Made by a program: the position numbers and the translations under genes. This document shows, piece after piece, positions 1-9,206 of a DNA stretch of 64,000 nucleotides. The notes below the pieces were generated by a model, which had not been told where the DNA came from, did not search any database, and saw nothing but the letters and a program-made list of their open reading frames with translations. The stretch comes from Actinomyces sp. (lineage in GTDB: Bacteria > Actinomycetota > Actinomycetes > Actinomycetales > Actinomycetaceae), in contig NZ_JARKVC010000043.1 of NCBI RefSeq assembly GCF_029851875.1, positions 1-64,000 of the forward strand, read 5' to 3'. Numbering within the stretch: the first letter of the stretch is position 1; the number at the start of each line of letters is the position of its first letter.

Positions 1-80
1 CCTTGGCGAGGGCACCACCGTACCCAGCAGCAGACAGCCTGCCGGATGAGCGCCTCACGCTGCCTGCTCGAGGAAGCCGC

Positions 81-3000
81 TCAGTGCTCGTTCGTGCTCC
101 GCCTGCGGCTGGCGAGCGCAGTTCCGCTGACGACAGCGACCGCAGCCAGGCTCAGGGGAAGACTCACGTCGGCTCCGGTCCTGGCCAGCGCCCTCTTGCT
201 CCGGCCGGTGCGCTCCTTGGTGGCGGCCTTCGGATCACCAGCCTGGCCGGCCTCCAGGTCCTTCAGCACCGCCTCGTTCTCGTTGAGCACCGCACGAGCC
301 TGAGTGAGCTGAGCCTGAGCCTCGGCACGCCTGACCATAGCCTCCTCGTATGCGGGCGTGGCAGCAGCCACAGACCCGGCGGCTGCGTCAGCAGCCTCGG
401 AGGCGGTGCGGAAGGCCGTGTAGGCCTTGAGCAACGGCTCAGGAAGGTCCTTGCCCTCCGGACTGGCCAACCAGTCCCTGACACTCGGCAGGCTCGCCAC
501 GAGCGCCAGCCGAGCCTGGGCGGCGGCCAATGCGGCCGCTGTCGTGGCGGAATCCTCCGTGGCAGCGTCCAGAGCCTGGGTAGCGGTGGCTGTCTCCTCA
601 GCCGCCTTGGCGGCGGAGTCATCCGAGGTCTGCTTGTTCTCCTGAGCCTGCTCGAAGGCCGTCTGCGCCTGGGCGAGGGGCGCCAGTGCCTTGGCTGCAG
701 CCTCTGCCTCAGCCTGTGAGTCAGCGGCGGTCCGCTGAACCGCCTCGGCGGCAGCCGACCTGGCGTCGACGGCCGTCTTCGCGCTTGCCGCCGCTTCCGC
801 GGACCTGGTCTGCACCTCGGCGGCAGCCTCCGCCTGCTTCTGGGCTTCCACCTGAGCGGCCTCCGCCGCGGCCTTGGCCGTCTGCGCCTCCTTGAGCGCC
901 TGCTCAGCCTGCTGGAGCGCTCTGACAGCATCGGCGCTCGTGGCGGCAACGCGGTCGAAGGCGTCCTGCTTCTCGTCTCGTGTCGTGGTGGCGGCGTCCA
1001 CGGACCTCTGGGCGGAGTCTGCAGCGTCCGTGGCCTTCGTGGCGACCTCGGACAGCGCCGTGAGAGCCTTCTCCTTGGCGGACACCGTCCCCTTGGAGGC
1101 CTCCAGCCTCTCCTGGGCCTTCGTCTGCGCCGTCTCGGCTGCCTCACGAGCCTTGACGGCATCGTCATACGCCTGCTGGGCGCGCTGGAGGGCAGCCGCG
1201 GCCTCCGCGGGGTCCTGCTCGTTGCCGGTCAAGGCGTCGAGCTTCCTGGTCGCCTCGTCAAGGGTCTGCTGGGCAGCGGTGACAGCGCCGTCAGCCCTTT
1301 CGGCTGCGTCACGGGCCTCGGGCGAGCCGTTGGTGATCGCGTCCTTGAGACCGTTGTAGTAGGCCTCGAAGGAGGCCTTGTACTCCTCTAGCGAGTACAC
1401 CGTGCCCACGGCTGTGGGAGTGAGGTTCATCGACTGGACGTACCCGTAGAGGCCCGGCCTGACGGCGTAACCGACTGCCTTGCTGTCGCGGGCGAGGGCG
1501 CCGCCGAATTCGCCGTACATGAGATCGTCGACAAGGTTCGTGTAGTGGCCGACGGAACGCCCCTGTCCCAGGGCCGCGTCCATCGCAGAACGGGTCGTGT
1601 ACCCCTCGGCGCGCAGCCTGTCGAAGAGCACCTTCTCCTTGTCCCACCAGCCAGCCAACGCTGTGTCAGCAGCACTGCTAGGCCCCCAGTAGAGATTCTC
1701 GAAAGGCGGGTTGTAGACCGTCGCGTGCGCGATCTTGTGAGCGGACCAGTTGGCATTGGCCTGTGCGACCGCCATCGAGAAGTCAGTGACACCGACGACG
1801 GAGAGCCTGCGGCCGTCGATGCCACCGTCCTCCTGGCGCTTGGCGTTGACCGCGATCGCGTTGTCGATAGCGATCTTCATCCGGTCCAAGGTCCGCGAGT
1901 CATCCGTTCCGGCCTGGCGCGTCGGCTCCAGGTAGGACGTTCCGTCCTGCGCCGCCCTCTCGGTGGTGAACACCGCGAGCGCCTCCGTGGAGCCGTTCTT
2001 CTCGAAGAAGCCGACCGACCCCTTGTCCCACTGCTGCTGGGCCTGCTGCTTGGACGTCTCTACGGCCTGACGCCTGGCCGCCGCGTCGCTCTGCCTGCTC
2101 TTCAGGTCCGCTGTCGCTGAGTCGACAGCGGCCTTCGCGTCCTTGACAGCCTGTTCATCGGCAGGAGCAGGGACCCTCGCCTTGGCGTCCTCAAGGGCCT
2201 TCTTCGCTGTCGCCTCAGTGCTCTTCGCGGCCGTGACGTCCGCGGCCGCCGAGTCGAGAGCCTCCTGAGCCTCGGAAGCCTTGTGCTGAGCCTCGGCCAG
2301 ATCCTTCCTGCCGGCTTCCAGCGCTGCGTCGGCGGCGGCCTTCTCCGCCTTCCTGGCCTCAAGGTCGGCCTGGGCAGCCTCTAAGGCCTCCTGAGCCGCC
2401 CTCAGCTCACCGGTCGCCTTGGCTAGCGCCTCATTGTCCTTGATGAGGGCCTCAACCTCGGCCTTCCTGCTCTCGGCCTCCTGGAGGGCCTGCGCCTTGT
2501 CCTGGGCGTTGGCCGTGGCCGTCTTCAGAGCACTGTCAGCGTCAGCTCTTGCCTGCGCAGCCTGCTGGGCGTCGCGGTCTGCCTGCGCCTGTGCCTGCCT
2601 GGCCTGCGTGAGCTCAGCCTGTGCGGCCTGCGCCGCGGCCTGGTCCTTGGTGGCCTGCGCCGCCGTCGACTCCGCCTGAGCACGTGCGTGGGCTAGCTCG
2701 TCAGGGTCAGGAGCTTCGGCCTGTGCCTTGTCGAGCGCCTCCTGCGCCTCGGTCGCCTTCTTCTCAGCCGTGGCCTGGGCGGCCTGGGCGTTGTCGTAGT
2801 CCTCCTGCGCCTGAGCGAGTGAGGCCTGGGCGTCGTCACTCGCCTTCTGCGCGGCGTCGACCGCAGCCTGGGCCTGGTTCAGCTCGTCGGCAAGCGCCTG
2901 CTCGGCCGCTGCCTGTGCCGCGTCGGCCTCAGACTCCGCCTGCGCGAGGGCCTGCTTGGCCTGCTCGTAGGCCTCGACAGCCGCAGCGGTGTCCTTCTCG

Positions 3001-3212
3001 ACCGATGCAAGGTTGTCCTCGGCGGCCTTGACGGCTTCCTGGGCCCGGGCGACGGCGTCCTGGGCGGCTCCCAGCGTCATCGCGGACTGTTCCTGCGCGT
3101 TCTCCGGCCGGGGAGCTGGCGGGCCAGCCGTGGCGGTGGCTGAGGGCATGATGGTGGCGACGGCGACGCCGCAGGCGATGAGGGCGCGTTTCCTTGCTGA
3201 GTCCTGATACAT
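81..3212 (-). CDS. LARTG-anchored coiled-coil surface protein with central CAP/SCP-like domain
   Basis: A 1043-residue secreted wall protein. The N-terminus has a basic stretch and hydrophobic core ending near ATATA (about residue 28), a signal peptide. Residues about 40-390 and 630-1000 are Ala/Glu/Gln/Lys-rich heptad-like coiled coil. Between them, about 392-625, is a globular domain with GHYTNLVDD and ENLYWG, matching CAP/SCP signatures, as in the SEC10/PgrA surface-exclusion proteins of firmicutes. The C-terminus carries LARTG (1009-1013), a hydrophobic segment and RRR, a sorting signal of the LAxTG type preferred by class E sortases. It starts at ATG 3212 with only a weak upstream GAGG. 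It is probably an adhesin or contact protein; the coiled coils would hold the CAP domain away from the wall. Function is inferred; the family assignment is by motif only. Confidence 0.82.
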   Translation of the reverse strand: MYQDSARKRALIACGVAVATIMPSATATAGPPAPRPENAQEQSAMTLGAAQDAVARAQEAVKAAEDNLASVEKDTAAAVEAYEQAKQALAQAESEADAAQAAAEQALADELNQAQAAVDAAQKASDDAQASLAQAQEDYDNAQAAQATAEKKATEAQEALDKAQAEAPDPDELAHARAQAESTAAQATKDQAAAQAAQAELTQARQAQAQADRDAQQAAQARADADSALKTATANAQDKAQALQEAESRKAEVEALIKDNEALAKATGELRAAQEALEAAQADLEARKAEKAAADAALEAGRKDLAEAQHKASEAQEALDSAAADVTAAKSTEATAKKALEDAKARVPAPADEQAVKDAKAAVDSATADLKSRQSDAAARRQAVETSKQQAQQQWDKGSVGFFEKNGSTEALAVFTTERAAQDGTSYLEPTRQAGTDDSRTLDRMKIAIDNAIAVNAKRQEDGGIDGRRLSVVGVTDFSMAVAQANANWSAHKIAHATVYNPPFENLYWGPSSAADTALAGWWDKEKVLFDRLRAEGYTTRSAMDAALGQGRSVGHYTNLVDDLMYGEFGGALARDSKAVGYAVRPGLYGYVQSMNLTPTAVGTVYSLEEYKASFEAYYNGLKDAITNGSPEARDAAERADGAVTAAQQTLDEATRKLDALTGNEQDPAEAAAALQRAQQAYDDAVKAREAAETAQTKAQERLEASKGTVSAKEKALTALSEVATKATDAADSAQRSVDAATTTRDEKQDAFDRVAATSADAVRALQQAEQALKEAQTAKAAAEAAQVEAQKQAEAAAEVQTRSAEAAASAKTAVDARSAAAEAVQRTAADSQAEAEAAAKALAPLAQAQTAFEQAQENKQTSDDSAAKAAEETATATQALDAATEDSATTAAALAAAQARLALVASLPSVRDWLASPEGKDLPEPLLKAYTAFRTASEAADAAAGSVAAATPAYEEAMVRRAEAQAQLTQARAVLNENEAVLKDLEAGQAGDPKAATKERTGRSKRALARTGADVSLPLSLAAVAVVSGTALASRRRSTNEH

Positions 3213-3351
3213 AGGTACCTCGAAGGGAAGAGACAGAAACGGGGCGCCTCGAAGTTATCACGGACCCCCAGACGGGGCCAGGCATGGCGGGGTGAGGCCT
3301 CGTGCGGTCCTGCCGGGCGCTCGCGCTGGCGCCAGGGTGCGTACGGTGCAG

Positions 3352-3392
3352 CGAGGGCCGACGACGGGGCTCTCCTGCGTCGTCGGCCCTCG
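3352..3392 (-). terminator. Hairpin terminator of deoD
   Basis: A perfect 15-bp inverted repeat (3352-3366 with 3378-3392) with an 11-nt loop lies 21 nt past the deoD stop. There is no U tract, as is common in high-GC actinobacteria. It separates deoD from the surface-protein gene downstream on the same strand. Confidence 0.8.
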
Positions 3393-3412
3393 GGGCGCTA
3401 GGACTGGTCTGG

Positions 3413-4129
3413 TCAGCTGAGCGCGGCGGCCAGGGCCAGGTGCAGGGAGTCCTGGAATCGGGTCTCGCGCTCGGAGGCGTCCATGTCGGCGGAGTGGTCG
3501 AGCAGGTGGTCGGAGATCGTGAGCACGGCCAGCGCCTGCTTGCCGAACTCAGCCGCCACGCCGTACAGGGCCGCTGCCTCCATCTCCACGCACAGGGTGC
3601 CGTAACGGGCCAGCGTCTGCGTCTGGCCCTCAGGCGTGAAGTAGAAGTGGTCGCGAGAGATGATCGTGCCGGTGTGCAGGCGATCGCCCAGCCCGGCCTC
3701 GACGCCGGCCTGGTAGGCGGCCATGGCCAGGCGGAAGTCGGCGACGGCGGAGAAGCTGACGCCGGGGATGCGCAGCTGGTTCATGGCCGAGTCGGTGTGG
3801 GCCCCGGTGGCGATGACGACGTCGCCGACCTTGACGTCCTCGCTGATGCCCCCGGCGGTGCCCACGCGGATGATGCGCTCGACCCCGAACTGGCTGAACA
3901 GCTCGGTGGAGTAGATGGAGAAGGAGGGCTGTCCCATTCCTGAGCCCATGACGCTCAGCGGCCTGCCCTGGTAGGTCCCGGTGAAGCCGAGCATGCCGCG
4001 CACATCGGTGACCAGGCGCGGGGAGCTCAGGACGGACTCGGCGATGCGCTGGGCGCGCCTAGGGTCCCCGGGCATGAGCACGGCGGGGGCGAAGTCGGTG
4101 GGCTCGGCGTTGATGTGAGGAGTGGCCAT
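3413..4129 (-). CDS. deoD: Purine-nucleoside phosphorylase, DeoD type
   Basis: A 238-residue cytosolic enzyme splitting purine (deoxy)ribonucleosides with phosphate to free base and (deoxy)ribose-1-phosphate, for salvage. Seen: N-terminal MPGDPRRA, the phosphate/ribose motif RVGTAGG, the substrate motif EMEAAALY and the late SDH catalytic Asp motif, all in DeoD order and at the family's usual length of about 235. The start at ATG 4129 follows an AGGAGA-type ribosome site. It is monocistronic: divergent from the sodium symporter upstream and closed by a hairpin downstream. The N-terminal MATPHINAEP matches trimeric/hexameric DeoD proteins rather than the PunA type. Confidence 0.95.
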   Translation of the reverse strand: MATPHINAEPTDFAPAVLMPGDPRRAQRIAESVLSSPRLVTDVRGMLGFTGTYQGRPLSVMGSGMGQPSFSIYSTELFSQFGVERIIRVGTAGGISEDVKVGDVVIATGAHTDSAMNQLRIPGVSFSAVADFRLAMAAYQAGVEAGLGDRLHTGTIISRDHFYFTPEGQTQTLARYGTLCVEMEAAALYGVAAEFGKQALAVLTISDHLLDHSADMDASERETRFQDSLHLALAAALS

Positions 4130-4440
4130 CGTCTCTCCTTGTGGCGGTGCGGTGGATCAGGGGCGCGGCAGGGCTTCAAGGAACCGTGCCCCGCGTCTGT
4201 GACGGTCCCAGTCTCCCACAGGCAGGGAGCGGCTGAGGGGGGCGGCTGACGACTCGCAGCCTCCGACGTCGGCTGGCCGCAGGGCCTGCAATTCCACTAT
4301 GTGGGACGGCGTCTGCTCGGTCGTCGGTCAGCGCTAGCGTTCCTGAGTTCCCGCCCCGGGCTCGCTGCTGCCCGGCCTGCTGGGGGACCACAGGCCTGGT
4401 CCCACGGCAGGACCCCCACCTTCAGGAAGGTCCACCACCC
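4130..4440. other. Divergent intergenic region with structured leader before the importer genes
   Basis: 311 bp without a gene, holding the promoters of deoD (minus) and the NSS symporter (plus). The last 70 bp before the symporter contain nested inverted repeats: ACCA/TGGT around 4385-4400, inside GGGGG (about 4381) and CCCCC (about 4415). A structured 5' leader is possible. I could not match it to a SAM riboswitch class. Confidence 0.4.
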
Positions 4441-6015
4441 ATGTCCGCCACCTCCTCTTCTCCATCGCCGGCCGCCGGCGTCGAGCGTGAGCAGTGGAGC
4501 GGCCAGCTCGGTTTCCTCATGGCTGCTATCGGCTCGGCCGTGGGCCTGGGAAACATCTGGCGCTTCCCAGGCGTCGCCTACACCAACGGCGGCGGCGCCT
4601 TCATGGTTCCCTACATCGTGGCTCTGCTGGCGGCGGGCATCCCGATCCTCCTGCTCGACTACGCCACCGGCCACCGCTACCGCGGCTCCTCGCCCACCGC
4701 GCTGCGCCGCATCTCCAAGCGCTTTGAGTGGCTGGGCTGGTTCCACGTCATGATCTGCTTCGTCATCATGACCTACTACGCGGTCATCGTGGCCTGGTCG
4801 CTGCGCTACATGCTCTTCTCCCTCAGCACGGCCTGGGGCCAGGACGCCGGCGGCTTCTTCTACTCCTACATCGGCCTGGGCGAGCTCTCCGCCTCCGGCA
4901 GCCCCAGCTACTCCGCGCAGCCGGTGGTCGGTGTCGTCGTCCCGCTGCTCATCGTGTGGGCCTTCGGGCTGCTGACCATCGCGCGCGGCGTGAGCGCGGG
5001 CGTGGAGAAGGCCAACAAGGTCTTCCTGCCGCTGCTGGTCAGCATGTTCATCATCCTGGTGGTGCGCGCCCTGCTGCTTCCCGGCGCGACCGAGGGCCTC
5101 AACGAGCTGTTCACGCCCAACTGGTCGGCGCTGGAGGACCACCGCGTGTGGATGGCGGCCTTCGGCCAGATCTTCTTCTCCCTGTCCGTGGGCTTCGGCA
5201 TCATGCTCACCTACGCCTCCTACCTGCGTCCGCGCTCCAACCTCGTGGGCACGGGGCTGGTGGCGGCCTTCGCCAACTCCTCCTTCGAGCTCCTGGCGGG
5301 GATCGGGGTGTTCTCGACCCTGGGCTTCATGGCGCACTCGGCAGGGGTGGGCGTGGCTGACCTGGACGGCATCTCCGGAGTCGCCCTGTCCTTCGTCACC
5401 TTCCCGACCGTCATCTCCGAGATGCCCGGCGGCCCGCTGTTCGGCGTGCTGTTCTTCGGGTCCTTCGCCATGGCAGGGCTGACCTCCTTCATCTCGATCA
5501 TCCAGCTCGTCAGCGCCGGCGTGGCTGAGAAGTTCGGCTGGTCCACCCTCAAGGCGACCCTGGTGACGGGACTGCCCTCCGCGGTGCTCTCCTTCGTCCT
5601 GTTCGGCACCTCCTCAGGCCTGTACGACCTCGACGTCGTCGACGCCTTCATCAACAACATCGGCGTGGTGGCCTCGGCCCTCACCGTCTGCGTGGGGCTG
5701 GGACTGGTCCTGCGCAGGCTCAAGGTCCTCCAGCGCCACCTCAACCTCGTCTCCGAGACCCACCTGGTGGGCGGGTGGTGGCGTCTGCTCGTCGCCCTCG
5801 TCATCCCGGTCCTGCTCGGCGTCATGTTCGTCCAGACCGTCTGGTCCTACGCCACCGAGGGCTACGCCTACGCCCGCGGCTTCGAGGCGGTCTTCGGCTG
5901 GGGCACGCTCTTTGTCGTCGCGGTGGGCACGGTCGTGCTCACCGCCATGCCCTGGCGCACCCCGGTGGACGACTTCACCCCGGCCGATCTCGATGTCCTT
6001 GAGGGGGTGAAGTGA
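4441..6015 (+). CDS. metP: Sodium-dependent (NSS family) amino-acid symporter, MetP-like
   Basis: A 524-residue integral membrane protein of the neurotransmitter:sodium symporter family, with about 12 membrane segments. TM1 shows the family signature GSAVGLGNIWRFP followed by NGGGAFMVPY, the unwound region that binds Na+ and substrate. Directly downstream (1 nt gap) is a MetS-like small subunit, an arrangement known from the Corynebacterium MetPS methionine/alanine importer, so methionine or alanine is the likely cargo. That substrate is inferred from context; the family is certain. The ATG at 4441 lies about 12 nt after GGAAGG. Confidence 0.85.
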   Translation: MSATSSSPSPAAGVEREQWSGQLGFLMAAIGSAVGLGNIWRFPGVAYTNGGGAFMVPYIVALLAAGIPILLLDYATGHRYRGSSPTALRRISKRFEWLGWFHVMICFVIMTYYAVIVAWSLRYMLFSLSTAWGQDAGGFFYSYIGLGELSASGSPSYSAQPVVGVVVPLLIVWAFGLLTIARGVSAGVEKANKVFLPLLVSMFIILVVRALLLPGATEGLNELFTPNWSALEDHRVWMAAFGQIFFSLSVGFGIMLTYASYLRPRSNLVGTGLVAAFANSSFELLAGIGVFSTLGFMAHSAGVGVADLDGISGVALSFVTFPTVISEMPGGPLFGVLFFGSFAMAGLTSFISIIQLVSAGVAEKFGWSTLKATLVTGLPSAVLSFVLFGTSSGLYDLDVVDAFINNIGVVASALTVCVGLGLVLRRLKVLQRHLNLVSETHLVGGWWRLLVALVIPVLLGVMFVQTVWSYATEGYAYARGFEAVFGWGTLFVVAVGTVVLTAMPWRTPVDDFTPADLDVLEGVK

Positions 6016-6016
6016 C

Positions 6017-6190
6017 GTGCACGCACCCGCGATCATCCTCATGCTCATCGCCATCATCGTCCTGTGGGGCGGCCTGGCCGTCTCGGTGACCGCGCTCCTG
6101 GTACGCGGCCGGCGCGAGGAGGACGAGGAGCGCGCGGCAGCCTTCGCCCGCGCCCACGCCCACCTGCGCGAGGGCGCCTCGCGGTCCTGA
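6017..6190 (+). CDS. metS: Methionine/alanine importer small subunit, MetS-like
   Basis: A 57-residue single-span protein starting at GTG 6017, one base after the symporter stop. It begins MHAPAIILMLIAIIVLWGG, forms one hydrophobic helix (about residues 5-30), then a basic RGRR and an acidic EEDEE tail. This matches the small subunit required by Corynebacterium MetP and sits in the same place. It is easily missed by gene callers because of its size and GTG start. Confidence 0.8.
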   Translation: MHAPAIILMLIAIIVLWGGLAVSVTALLVRGRREEDEERAAAFARAHAHLREGASRS

Positions 6191-6236
6191 GGCCGCTGCC
6201 CACCACGGCTGAGCCGCGTGGGCACGCCTCCAGCCG

Positions 6237-6277
6237 GCACGGGCCCGTCACCGGTTTTCCTGGTGGCGGGCCCGTGC
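6237..6277 (+). terminator. Terminator of the metPS-like pair
   Basis: A 16-bp stem (6237-6252 with 6262-6277, one T-G wobble) and 9-nt loop containing TTTT lies 46 nt after the small-subunit stop. It ends only 14 nt before the next ATG and just upstream of that gene's -10, so the downstream gene must have its own promoter there. Confidence 0.8.
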
Positions 6278-6279
6278 GC

Positions 6280-6285
6280 CACAAT
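6280..6285 (+). promoter_or_regulatory. -10 element of leaderless HAD-hydrolase gene
   Basis: CACAAT ends 6 nt before ATG 6292, so transcription should begin at or next to the A of the start codon. There is no Shine-Dalgarno sequence; the preceding bases are the terminator stem. Confidence 0.6.
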
Positions 6286-6291
6286 GTGGCC

Positions 6292-7149
6292 ATGAGCGAG
6301 ACGACGCCTGAGACCACCGCCGCGGCCGCCCAGGCCGACGGCGCCGCGCAGCTGCCCGCCCTGGTCGCCTTCGACCTGGACGACACGCTGGCCCCCTCGA
6401 AGACCGCGATGCCGGAGCCGATGGCGGCGGCACTGCGCCTGCTGCTGGACCAGGCCCAGGTCTGCATCATCTCCGGCGGGCAGATCAAGCAGTTCCGCGA
6501 CCAGGTCCTGGCCCACCTGGGAGCCACGAGCGAGGAGCTCTGCCGCCTCCACCTCATGCCGACCTGCGGCACCCGCTACTACACCCACGCCCCGGCCGCC
6601 ACCGGCGACGCCGAGGACGACTGGACGCTGGTCTACTCCAACGACCTCAGCCCGGCCCAGATCAAGGAGGGCTTCGCCGTCGTCGAGCGCGAGGCGCGTC
6701 GCCTCGGGCTGTGGGAGGAGGAGACCTGGGGGCCGGTCCTGGAGGACCGCGGCAGCCAGATCACCTTCTCGGCGCTAGGGCAGGAGGCCCCGATCGACGC
6801 CAAGCGCGCCTGGGACCCGACGGGGGAGAAGAAGGCCGCGCTGCGCGACGCCGTCGCCCCCTACCTGCCTGACCTGGAGGTGCGCTCGGGAGGCTCCACC
6901 AGCGTCGACATCACCCTCAAGGGCGTGGACAAGGCCTACGGCATGCGTCGGCTCACCGAGGTCACGGGGATCAGCCTGGAGGACATGCTCTTCGTCGGTG
7001 ACCGGCTCGACCCCGACGGCAACGACTACCCGGTCAAGGCCCTGGGCGTGGCCTGCCACGCCGTGGGCGGATGGGAGGACACGGTCACCTTCGTCACCGA
7101 GCTGGCCGGCCGCCTGGCCGCCCGGCGCCCGAGCACGCAGGAGGCCTGA
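6292..7149 (+). CDS. HAD-IIB family hydrolase, phosphomannomutase-like fold
   Basis: A 285-residue soluble phosphatase/phosphomutase-type protein. HAD motif I is D28-L-D30-D-T32 in AFDLDDT; motif II is IISGG; the motif III lysine is in TLKGVDKAYG; motif IV is FVGDRLDPDGNDYP. The C2-type cap lies between. GSTSVDITLKGVDKAYG resembles eukaryotic-type phosphomannomutase and sucrose-phosphatase relatives, so a sugar phosphate is a likely substrate, but it cannot be named. An upstream in-frame extension to 6064 is open but would run through the metS-like gene and its terminator, so ATG 6292 is chosen, supported by the leaderless -10. Confidence 0.85.
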   Translation: MSETTPETTAAAAQADGAAQLPALVAFDLDDTLAPSKTAMPEPMAAALRLLLDQAQVCIISGGQIKQFRDQVLAHLGATSEELCRLHLMPTCGTRYYTHAPAATGDAEDDWTLVYSNDLSPAQIKEGFAVVEREARRLGLWEEETWGPVLEDRGSQITFSALGQEAPIDAKRAWDPTGEKKAALRDAVAPYLPDLEVRSGGSTSVDITLKGVDKAYGMRRLTEVTGISLEDMLFVGDRLDPDGNDYPVKALGVACHAVGGWEDTVTFVTELAGRLAARRPSTQEA

Positions 7150-7156
7150 GGCTACG

Positions 7157-9076
7157 GTGGCCTCCGCGCTTCGTGACGACGTCGAGCCCGGCTCCCAGCA
7201 GCCGGCCTCACCGTCGGCCGGGGCAGAGCAGGACCGCCGCGCCAGGGCCCGGGCGGCGGTGCACGCGCTGACCCGTCCGCTGGCCAGGGCGCACCAGGCT
7301 CGACGGCGCTGGTGGTCCTCGCGCACGGTCGCCTTCCGCAAGGTCACGCGTACCCTCGTGCTGCTGGCGGTCACCGCCGTCGTCTCCCTGGTGATCGGCC
7401 TGGTCACGGCCACTGCCAGCTCGCCGATCGGCCCCCACTCGGCCCGGTGGTCCACCACCCTGGACTCCCAGGTCACCCTGGACCTGGGCCCCCTGGGGCA
7501 GGCCTCGCTGGACTCGCCGGCCGGAGTCCTCGGCGTCGAGGTCGTCCTCGGCGAGATCCCCGCCGAGCGCACGAGCGCCCAGGTCGACGCCTCCACGCTG
7601 GGCCAGACGCTGTCCACGGACGCCTCGTCCTACGTCTCACTCGTCTCTCACCCGGACCTCACGCTCAGGGCGGGACTGCGGGCCCTGCTGGCCGACGGCG
7701 TGCGCCGGGCCGGAGTGGTGGCCTCCCTGGTCCTGTGCCTGGTGGCCGTGGGCCGTCTGGCGACCTCGGGGCGCCTGCGGGACTCCCTGCTCGCCAGCAT
7801 GCGCCACGGCATGGCCACGGGCCTGGCGGCTCTCACCGCCGTCGGCACGCTCCTGGCCCTGCTGGTGCCGGCGCTGGGGACGCACACCTCGACCGGCACC
7901 ACCCTGTCCGTCCTGGCGGGCACGCCGCTGGAGGGAGCGCGCCTGTCCGGGCGCCTGGCTGACGTGGTCCAGGCCTACGGTCCCAGGGTGCGTGAGGTCA
8001 TTGACGACAACAAGGCCTTCTACGCCAAGGCCGGTGCCAACATGGCGGCGGCCTGGCAGGCCTCGCAGGAGGTTGACGGGCTCGTGGACGTCACGGTCAG
8101 CGACGCGAGCGCGCACACGCAGGCCCTGCGAGCCCAGGCTGACGCGCTGGTGGCCAAGCAGCTCGACGACCTGCCGAGCCCGCAGCCGGGTCCCACGGCG
8201 CAGGCCAGCCGGGAGCCGCAGGACGGGGCCACCGCGGCCACCGCGACCCAGGAGCCCCTGGTCACCGGCGGCCTGGCGGTGCGTGAGCGCACAGCCACGA
8301 CGGCGGTGCTGTCCACCGACCTGCACTGCAACCTCGACATGATCACCCTGGCCGGCCAGCTCGACCGCCTGGCCGGGGCGCAGGTCCACCTCGACGACGG
8401 GGACCTGACCATGACCGGCTCCAACCCCGAGCAGCTGTGCGTGGACGCGCTGACCTCGGCCGTGCCGCGCGGCACGGCACGTGTGGCCACGGTCGGCAAC
8501 CACGACTCCGACGAGACGGGGCAGCAGCTGCGCTCACGTGGCTGGACGGTCACCGACGGCACGGTCCAGGAGGTCGCCGGGCTGCGGGTGCTGGGCGACG
8601 TCGACGCCAACCGCACGCCTGCCGGACGCAGCTACCAGCGCGGGGAGGAGAGCCCTGAGCAGGTCGGCCAGCGCCTGGCCGAGGTGAGCTGTGAGCCGGG
8701 CAGCGACGTCGACCTGGTCCTCATCCACCAGCCCTACACCTTCCCTCCTCTGACCTCCTCCGGCTGCGCCCGGCTGCTGGTGGCCGGGCACTCCCACCAG
8801 GAGTACGGCATGAGCGTGTCCGAGGGCGCGCGGGGGCCGGTCGCCCAGCTGCGCGCCGGCGCGGGGCTGGGCGGGACCTCGGTGGGCAGGCTCAGGAGCG
8901 ACGCCTACCTGCACGTGCTCGCCTTCGACGAGGACGGGCGCCTGCTGGGCTGGCGGGCCGTCACGGTCCACACCGACGCCTCGGTGACGGTGGGCGCCTG
9001 GAACGAGGTCCCACCGGTGGGGACGAGCTGGCAGGGCGCCTCCCAGGCGGCGCTGGAGATCGTCTCCGGGGAGTGA
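7157..9076 (+). CDS. Membrane-anchored metallophosphoesterase
   Basis: A 639-residue protein from GTG 7157, 7 nt after the HAD gene stop. Residues about 63-83, 184-205 and 220-240 are hydrophobic spans. The C-terminal part (about 385-600) is a calcineurin-like phosphoesterase: STDLHCNLDM (usually DxH, here with S before TD), DDGDLTMTG, GNHDS (about 447-451) and GHSHQ (about 542-546), together the metal-binding motifs. With the catalytic part after the last span it probably faces outside the membrane, but topology is a prediction. Similar multi-span phosphoesterases are common in actinobacteria and uncharacterised. The open frame upstream overlaps the HAD gene and was not used. Confidence 0.75.
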   Translation: MASALRDDVEPGSQQPASPSAGAEQDRRARARAAVHALTRPLARAHQARRRWWSSRTVAFRKVTRTLVLLAVTAVVSLVIGLVTATASSPIGPHSARWSTTLDSQVTLDLGPLGQASLDSPAGVLGVEVVLGEIPAERTSAQVDASTLGQTLSTDASSYVSLVSHPDLTLRAGLRALLADGVRRAGVVASLVLCLVAVGRLATSGRLRDSLLASMRHGMATGLAALTAVGTLLALLVPALGTHTSTGTTLSVLAGTPLEGARLSGRLADVVQAYGPRVREVIDDNKAFYAKAGANMAAAWQASQEVDGLVDVTVSDASAHTQALRAQADALVAKQLDDLPSPQPGPTAQASREPQDGATAATATQEPLVTGGLAVRERTATTAVLSTDLHCNLDMITLAGQLDRLAGAQVHLDDGDLTMTGSNPEQLCVDALTSAVPRGTARVATVGNHDSDETGQQLRSRGWTVTDGTVQEVAGLRVLGDVDANRTPAGRSYQRGEESPEQVGQRLAEVSCEPGSDVDLVLIHQPYTFPPLTSSGCARLLVAGHSHQEYGMSVSEGARGPVAQLRAGAGLGGTSVGRLRSDAYLHVLAFDEDGRLLGWRAVTVHTDASVTVGAWNEVPPVGTSWQGASQAALEIVSGE

Positions 9077-9206
9077 ACCGGTACTGACCCGGTACTGGGC
9101 CGGCACTGGACCGGCGCTGAACCGCTGCCTGGACCCTCCAGGCAGGTAAGGCACAATGGGGCACGCGCCGCTCGGCGCCGCAGACCCTGGAGCCAGGAGG
9201 AAGGCG

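Noticed and set aside
3-719. Open frames antisense to the surface protein
   Set aside because: Low-complexity mirror of the Ala/Glu/Gln-rich coiled-coil coding; no start signal or recognisable domain.
4198-4222. TGTGA...CCACA resembling a CRP site before deoD
   Set aside because: Half-sites are spaced wrongly (12 nt instead of 6) and the second half is not TCACA.
4297-5337. Long minus-strand frame across the symporter
   Set aside because: His/Gly/Asp-rich shadow translation; the plus strand encodes a clear NSS transporter.
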